Origin: Gigaspora rosea
Taxonomy: Eukaryota > Glomeromycota > Glomeromycetes > Diversisporales > Gigasporaceae
NCBI GenBank assembly: GCA_003550325.1
Contig: QKWP01000593.1
Location: 118,295 to 182,294 of the forward strand
Length of the DNA stretch: 64,000 nt
Reading direction: 5' to 3'
Below the pieces are notes generated by a model, which saw only the letters and a program-made list of their open reading frames with translations, searched no databases and was not told where the DNA came from. Every line of letters starts with the position of its first letter. Position 1 is the stretch's first letter. This document shows positions 58,226 to 64,000 of this stretch, piece by piece. Made by a program: the position numbers and the translations under genes.

Positions 58226-60136
58226 ATGAATACGATCATAGATTCATCTATTCTTATGCCTATAGATACAAATATGATAGTATATACACCCAGTTCTGAA
58301 GCTTTAACTCCTGATCAAAGGCGTAATCTTCTCTTTAATATTAATCAACCAATCGAATTGTCTATGCAAGAATTCGATACTGAATGGTTGTCACTAGTAT
58401 CGAATGTTTGGACAGGACTTAATCATAAGAAAAAAGTGAATGGTGATTCATCAAAAATGTACACATGTCGCTTTACCAAACATAATGAATCAAGTACTCG
58501 GAAGGATGAAGTTCCAAGTGAAAAATGACGAAAAACCAAAATTTGTCCACCCAATTTGTGCACTGCTAAAATTAAAGTATTACAATTTGAAACAGAAGCA
58601 AAAGTGCGTATAGAACACTTTAAAGATTCACCTAATCATAGTCATACCTTAGAGGACAGTGAAAAAATTAAACGTTCACAAGCTATTCGAAGTCTGGTTG
58701 AACAGGAAGCCCTCAAGGATTATCATTCACCTGCAATCCTCAATGCAGTAAAAGAATATGTCCAAGAAACATTAAACTTGAATAAAAGTGTAAAAGAACT
58801 TAAGCGTAAAGAGGTCACTAACATTAAATATAAAGTTCGCGGATCTCTCGATACTCACCTAATCAGAAACCCTAAATGTTCATTAGATATTCAGGAATCG
58901 ATTTCTTTTTTAGAGGAGCAAAATTATAAGGTTGAGCGCTATAGTATTTCACATAATTCTTCTCATAGTTTAATTTTTATAAACCAAAGTCAAATCGAAA
59001 ACCTTGAGAAATTTGGATGGTTAACCCTTATAAACTCAACGCATAAAACTAACAGATACAACTATCATTTATTTACATTATATGTTCGTAATAGATATGG
59101 ATATTGGGATGTCAGAGCACATTTTTTTGTAAATAAGGAGGATAGTATTACTATTGCGGAAGCTTTAAAAAGAATTTGACGATTAGTGCAATACTAGAAA
59201 CCTAGGTATATTCTTCAGGACCAAAGTAGCATAGAGAAAAGTAGTGTTAGAATAGCTTTTCCGGGCCTTGAAAAAGGCGAGCAAGAATGTGACGTAATCT
59301 ATTGCAGTGTGCATCTTGCACAAACTTGGATAAGTAGAATATATGAAAATAATATTTGACAAAAAAATGATGTAGGCCGTGTATAAAAGAACTAGAATTG
59401 GCTGTGAAGCTTTAATTCAACAAGCAATCAATGAATGTCCCATTCAAGCAATTAAACAATATATTTCAAAGAAATATGCAAAGAATTCTTACCAATGGGC
59501 ACTTTGGGTGCGCATGCATTCTCCTTTGCTATTACAAGTTACCTCAACAAATTCTTTGGAATCTTACCACTCCGAATTAAAGAGAACTACCTTCCAAACC
59601 TATGGTTTAATCGGTGTGTATTCCAAAAATTAAAGGGATTAATTGTACGAAATCATTTTCTCTGGCAGTTCTGGGGCTTTTTCTTTTTTTTTTATTTTTT
59701 GAATTCTTCATTTTATCTTTTTCGTTAGATTCTTTTTTTTTTTTGAATTTTTTTTTTATTTTTTTTTTTGCCCGAATTATTTTTTCTTGAATTTTTTTAA
59801 AAGTATGTATTTCGCCTAACTGGTGTCAAGCATGCAAACATATGAGCTACAAAAAATAGCACGATAATGGGCAAGCAGGATAAAACGTGATTGAGTGGAT
59901 TCTATAATATTCATGAGATTTAAATGAACTAAGCACAAGTGCATAAAGCTTAAAGCACTATAGCTTGCTCGATAGTATTAAGAAGCTATATTTCCGGTAG
60001 GCATATAGATTTTCAAAAAGAAGGACGTTGAAGTTTTAATTTAATATTTTACACATTAACTTTACTTAATTTAATTAATTAAATTAGATCGTATCAGCTG
60101 CAGTTGTTGACGATTTTAGAGACTTTAAATTTTGGC

Positions 60137-60445
60137 AGATACAAGTGGCAATATTTTGCAAGACGATTTATGTAGTGAATTTATTGCAGGTTTAGGGCTT
60201 TCTAAACTGAGTAAAAATACGGCATTGAGCATTATATCGCTCCCGAAGTTTTGTTGGATTATAAAAAGTTTACATCAGCAGCTGACATTTACTGTCTTGG
60301 CGTTATAATGATGGAAATACCAACTAGATCCAAATCCTAAAAAAATGCCTACTGCCAAATCTGCTAATTTCAATTTGGATTTTGGAATAAAAGTTCTGAT
60401 GACGTGAAATCGAAAGACAATTTTTAGAAATTGGTAATATACCAC
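60137..60445 (+). pseudogene. Protein-kinase relic inside the MULE intron
   Basis: Reads SGNILQDDLCSEFIAGLGLS (catalytic-loop end and DFG position, here GLG), then, after a shift, GIEHYIAPEVLLDYKKFTSA, ADIYCLGVIMMEI, and DPNPKKMPTAKSA. These are subdomains VIb-XI of a tyrosine-kinase-like kinase like those at 29.4 and 45.8 kb. The N-lobe is missing. It is not close enough to be a direct copy of either neighbour. Confidence 0.65.
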
Positions 60446-61052
60446 AAGTAATCAAAATTTTGTCTCATACGAATGGACCCAATATAAATAGATACGCAAA
60501 AAAAATATATATGTGAATTAGGATCTGAAACTTCTCTCACGAAGTATATACCAGAAACATAGTACAAAATATGAAGTATATAGTTCTATTCGAGTTTTGC
60601 ATTCGTATGCAAAATCTTGGTTATGATTGGATGCTTTGGTAGTATGATGATTTACAAATTTTGATTATAAAATATATGAACAAAGTAAGTTTGATCTTAT
60701 ATTATTTTTTTTGTCAAGAATATTTAATTAATTTGTATTTGTTGTATAAGTTTAAAGATCATATGCAATTAAAGAATAGTGGACATGAAATATAAGGTTA
60801 ACTCAAGGCATGAACGAGTATTTAAGCAAAACTTAAATCTGGAAATCATTCAATCCAGAATTTATAAGAACAGCCATAAACCTTGACCTCTGTCGATTTC
60901 TGAACTTTTGATTGTTTAGCAGAATGGGGTTCTTCTAATTGCTGAGTTCGCCACACAAATGGTCAACAAATAACTGTGGTCTATGTTATACTAAAGAAAT
61001 TGTACTTACGGCTACATCTCGGGTAATGTATTGCACAGGTTCTTTTATCAAT

Positions 61053-61188
61053 ATTTTCTTGTTATCTGGCATAATTTGACGGATACATGGGTATCGGTAG
61101 GATAATAGCAACGCACGAGGCCTTCGGCCACGTGCTTTTGCTATTTTCCTGCTGATACCCATATATCTGTCAAATCATACCAGATAAC
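61053..61188. repeat. ~135-bp hairpin in the MULE intron
   Basis: Arms with TTATCTGGCATAATTTGACG, ATGGGTATCG and GCACGAGGCC pair with GGCCACGTGC, GATACCCAT and the complement of the first. The loop is TTC. A GCACGAGGCCTTCGGCCACGTGC-like tip is typical of small mobile hairpins. Confidence 0.75.
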
Positions 61189-62404
61189 TACAGAAAGAAT
61201 TTTATATTACTTCCGCAGATTTTATATTAAAATTGATAAGAATTTGTCATATGATTTTAATAAAAATTTGTGAAAATAATGTAAAATTTTTTTCGTCAGT
61301 ATTTATATAGTACCTGCCAGATAATCGACTATATTTTATATTTTCAGTGTAATAGTTAACTGATTGAAGGATACTTTTTTTTTTATACTCATTAGAATTT
61401 TTTGAAAATCTTTCAAACAATTATTTTGAACCTTTTAATGACGAGAAGGATTTAGTTTCGATTAATTGGCATTTTTATTATGGTATTTTGGATCTGCTAA
61501 AGGCAACAATTTCAAAAATGAGATAATCTTGTATGGTGTTATCAGAATGGCATAGGCAAACTGAAGGGTATCAAAAGGCATTTGAGTAGTATTTGAAATC
61601 TGTCAAAGGTGGAATTCTGATAAAAAAAATAGTCTCAGAACTTACAATGAATTTTTTTTTTCTTCACCTGTTTAATGGTTGTGTTTTATCTCTATTTTTT
61701 ATTTTTTTTTTTTTAAACCCACTCGAATGACATGATTTTATCTCTAGCTTTTGGTAGTTCGGTCCTTTTATCTTTCAACTAATTTTGCATAATTGGTTTG
61801 TTTTTACTAGGGGCGTGTATAAAAGTAGCTGCACTTGATCAGAAAAAATATACGGATTCAGAATATATTAGTTTTGAGTTCTGTATCAAAAAATTTTAGT
61901 TGCGGGTATAGATCATGAAATTCTTGATAAGCTGCATAAGTTCCCTTATCCCATTTAACAATTGCTTGCTGATGAAGCTTGTGCTATGGAAAAAAGAATT
62001 GAAAAAGGTAAAGCCGCCGGGGCTAACTTTCTTGACTGCAACTGTTTGTTTCGTCTTCGGTATTTACTACCCTGCTGACATATCTTCCACGAGCCATATA
62101 TGGTACTACAAAGTTATTAACGACTAATACTTGGAGAAATTTTCAGCAGATGTTTGAAGAAAGTGGTTTTGACGTTTATATGCATCGTGAGGTGGTTGAA
62201 GTAAACATATTAGAAAGGAACAAAGCCGAGAGAGCATCAGAAAGTCGATGGTTGATAGTAAATGAACTTATGGAAAGAACTCGAGATGTTTATTGGAGAA
62301 TAGAAGAAGAGGGTAATGAGAATCAAACGGGTGCATTTATTAGGAACTTAAAGTCCTGTTTAGAGCCTATCCTACATAATGCAAGTATGAGAGTACACAT
62401 GTAA

Positions 62405-63471
62405 AAATTTTATTATTTGGGTACAATTTTTTAGATAAATAGTTTTTTTAGAAAGCAAATATAAGGTCGCAAATAATTTTCATCTTACGAATAAATAGCT
62501 AGTAGAATGACTGCATGAAATTTATCTTAACTTTATCCGTATTAATTTTATTTAAAATAAGCTACCCAAGGTCATTAATATCTTATTTGCATTATATATA
62601 ATTACTTAAATTAAGCTCTAGATTCATAGCATTTACTATCATATTTTATTTGTTACTATAATTTAATTATATCGTTCAAGCATTGCTATACACTGAATTT
62701 TAATTAATTAATTAATTTATTTAAATATTCAAGCTTATAACACTTACAATTCCTTATATTAATTTAATCAAGAAGTATAATAGTGATTTAAATTATTTAA
62801 GTTCACAATGATAATATTTACCATATCACAAAAGCTACCAAATTATCTTTCACAATGTTAGCCAATTACCCAAGTTATAATTGAATGACAAATTTCATTT
62901 TATCTGTGATTAAGTGCTTGAAGATTGTAATTCTAAGTGCTATTGGTAGGTGCCATAGCTGAAAAGACGCAGTTCATTTTTATAAACTTATGTACAATCA
63001 TAACGGTAAGACTACAATTATTAAAATAAGCTAAACTACCTGTACTTATAGCCTTTACCAACTAATATTCTTTAGATTTTAGCTAAACTCAAAAAATAGA
63101 CAAATCAAACCTTGTAGAATTTTAATTTTTCCGTCGAGAATATCAAGGCCAGATTATCCAGACTCCACATGACGTGCAACTGAATCTGATATTATTTATC
63201 GAATAGTTGTTATAAAAAAAAAATTAAAAAAACCTATAAATATTATGGTTTGATTTTAAAGAAAGTACAGCGCATAAATAATGATACGTTAAAAGAAAAG
63301 AGATTTAAAAAAATAAATTTTTTGTATTTATGAAACTTAATAAAATTTTGCAATTTGATTGGTAGGCTACGCACGTGACATTACGGAATTTCTGGTTGTT
63401 TTTTCCGGAGTCTATCCGAAGCAATGTTCCGATCGCGTGGTCACGTGATTGGACACAGCTTTAGACAACTC
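62405..63471. other. MULE 3' region
   Basis: AT-rich, no gene. The terminal inverted repeat, with CACGTGA, occupies the last ~50 bp, and another CACGTGAC lies at 63371. Confidence 0.5.
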
Positions 63472-63481
63472 CTATTTTTGG

Positions 63482-64000
63482 TAATTTTATAATTAATGGA
63501 TAGGATTTAGGCATACTACTAGTAGTACTTTGTACTACATGGTAACACTATTTAAGGCCAATTATTGACTAATTTTAATAATAAAAAATCTATTAAAATA
63601 TTTTTGCAAGATACTTTGGGTAAATCGCATTATGTAAAAAAAATTTTATAACTTTAAATAGTCTTTTAAATTTTTTAAAGACCTTTGAAACTTGGCTATT
63701 TTTAGTCGTTTTACTAGTAAATTTTACTTATAAATTTTATATTAAAAACTACGTTTAATTTTTTAAATTTTTAAACTTATATTACTCTAAATATATTAGC
63801 TTAAATATTGATAAATTTCATAAATTAGAATTAAAAGTTAGTTTTTAACAACTTCTAATAAATTTAAACAAAATTTATTTAATAAATTTTTTTTAAAATT
63901 ATAGTTAAAAAACTAATGAACCTATATGAAATACTAAAATAGTAATAATTTTTAACTAACAGCTTACAAACCTTTATAGTAGAAATAATATTTTTTATAA
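63482..64000. other. AT-rich flank
   Basis: No gene or repeat recognised up to the window end. Confidence 0.45.

Larger units (their letters stand above)
59614..61810 (+). other. 2197-bp intron-like insertion in the MULE transposase
   Basis: The donor GTGTGTATT follows ...GGTTTAATCG and the acceptor is TTTTTACTAG. Joining them gives the codons I-G-A-C-I-K-V-A-A in frame, as intact family members have GLIGAC at this point. The gap holds poly-T tracts, a kinase relic and a hairpin. It is either a real intron that took up foreign DNA or a precise insertion. Confidence 0.6.
58226..62404 (+). pseudogene. MULE transposase, broken, with a 2.2-kb intron-like gap
   Basis: Begins MNTIIDSSILMPIDTNMIVY. 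A zinc-binding N-terminal region (TCRFTKHNESST, then CPPNLCTAKIKVL) leads to the MULE core: NSTHKTNRYNYHLFTLYVRN, AHFFVNKEDSITIAEALK, the second-acidic region KPRYILQDQSSIEKSSV, HLAQTW, WVRMHSPLLLQVTSTNSLES then YHSELKRTT. After the gap at 59614-61810 it resumes with KVAALDQKKYTDSEYISFEF, LDKLHKFPYP and a SWIM finger, CNCLFRLRYLLPCRHIFH (C-x-C ... C-x-H), and ends in an acidic/basic tail. TGA at 58526, 59177 and 59357, TAG at 59195, TAA at 61956 and shifts near 59370, 61890 and 62090 disable it. Confidence 0.8.
57680..63472 (+). mobile_element. MULE DNA transposon, 5.8 kb, with TIRs and target duplication
   Basis: The left end GGGGACGTCTAAAGCCATGT and the complement of the right end (GGAGTTGTCTAAAGCTGTGT) match over ~45 bp, including CACGTGAC. 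TATTTTTG lies on both sides (57672-57679 and 63473-63480; a following G makes it 9 bp). One broken transposase gene lies inside on the plus strand. This is the best-defined MULE in the window, but it is no longer autonomous. Confidence 0.85.

Overview
The window is nuclear DNA of an AT-rich, repeat-laden fungus. Genes have GT-AG introns with CTAAC/CTAAT-like branch sites. They include Sel1-repeat proteins, tyrosine-kinase-like protein kinases and a BTB/BACK relic, together with MULE, hAT, Tc1/mariner, PIF/Harbinger-like and Ty3/gypsy elements. This mixture is typical of arbuscular mycorrhizal fungi such as Rhizophagus (Glomeromycotina). The organism is inferred from gene families and base composition, not proven.

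Layout. (1) 1-12.4 kb: a large decayed MULE-like element with long inverted repeats and a broken transposase (3.8-7.0 kb) followed by a ubiquitin-protease-like domain (7.6-9.4 kb). Seven of its nine in-frame stops are TGA. (2) 12.4-20.6 kb: no genes. It holds simple repeats, a 327-bp-period array of alternating palindromes, a 0.55-kb hairpin element, a 151-bp MITE and nested MITEs. (3) 20.6-25.1 kb: remains of a Ty3/gypsy pol gene split by a Tc1/mariner element with TA target duplications. (4) 26.3-34.6 kb: host-type genes, namely a BTB/BACK relic, a broken Sel1 gene plus broken kinase, one intact Sel1 gene, and a much-decayed Sel1-kinase pair. (5) 36.2-43.8 kb: a nearly intact hAT transposon with a perfect 8-bp target duplication, inserted in an ~82-bp tandem array and carrying a nested 876-bp element with a 9-bp duplication. 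(6) 44.4-48.5 kb: a hairpin element, then a better preserved inverted copy of the Sel1-kinase pair whose kinase has lost the DFG aspartate. (7) 48.6-57.6 kb: AT-rich DNA with MITEs, a Tc1-like element, a 1-kb palindrome and a tRNA-derived SINE. (8) 57.7-63.5 kb: a second MULE with terminal inverted repeats, target duplication and a 2.2-kb intron-like gap containing a kinase relic.

Probably functional genes are few: two Sel1 proteins (31.7 and 47.6 kb), one kinase or pseudokinase (45.8-47.1 kb) and the hAT transposase (one apparent frameshift). The rest is transposon history: nested insertions, decay dominated by TGA stops, and several families of near-perfect long palindromes, which are the most unusual structural feature.
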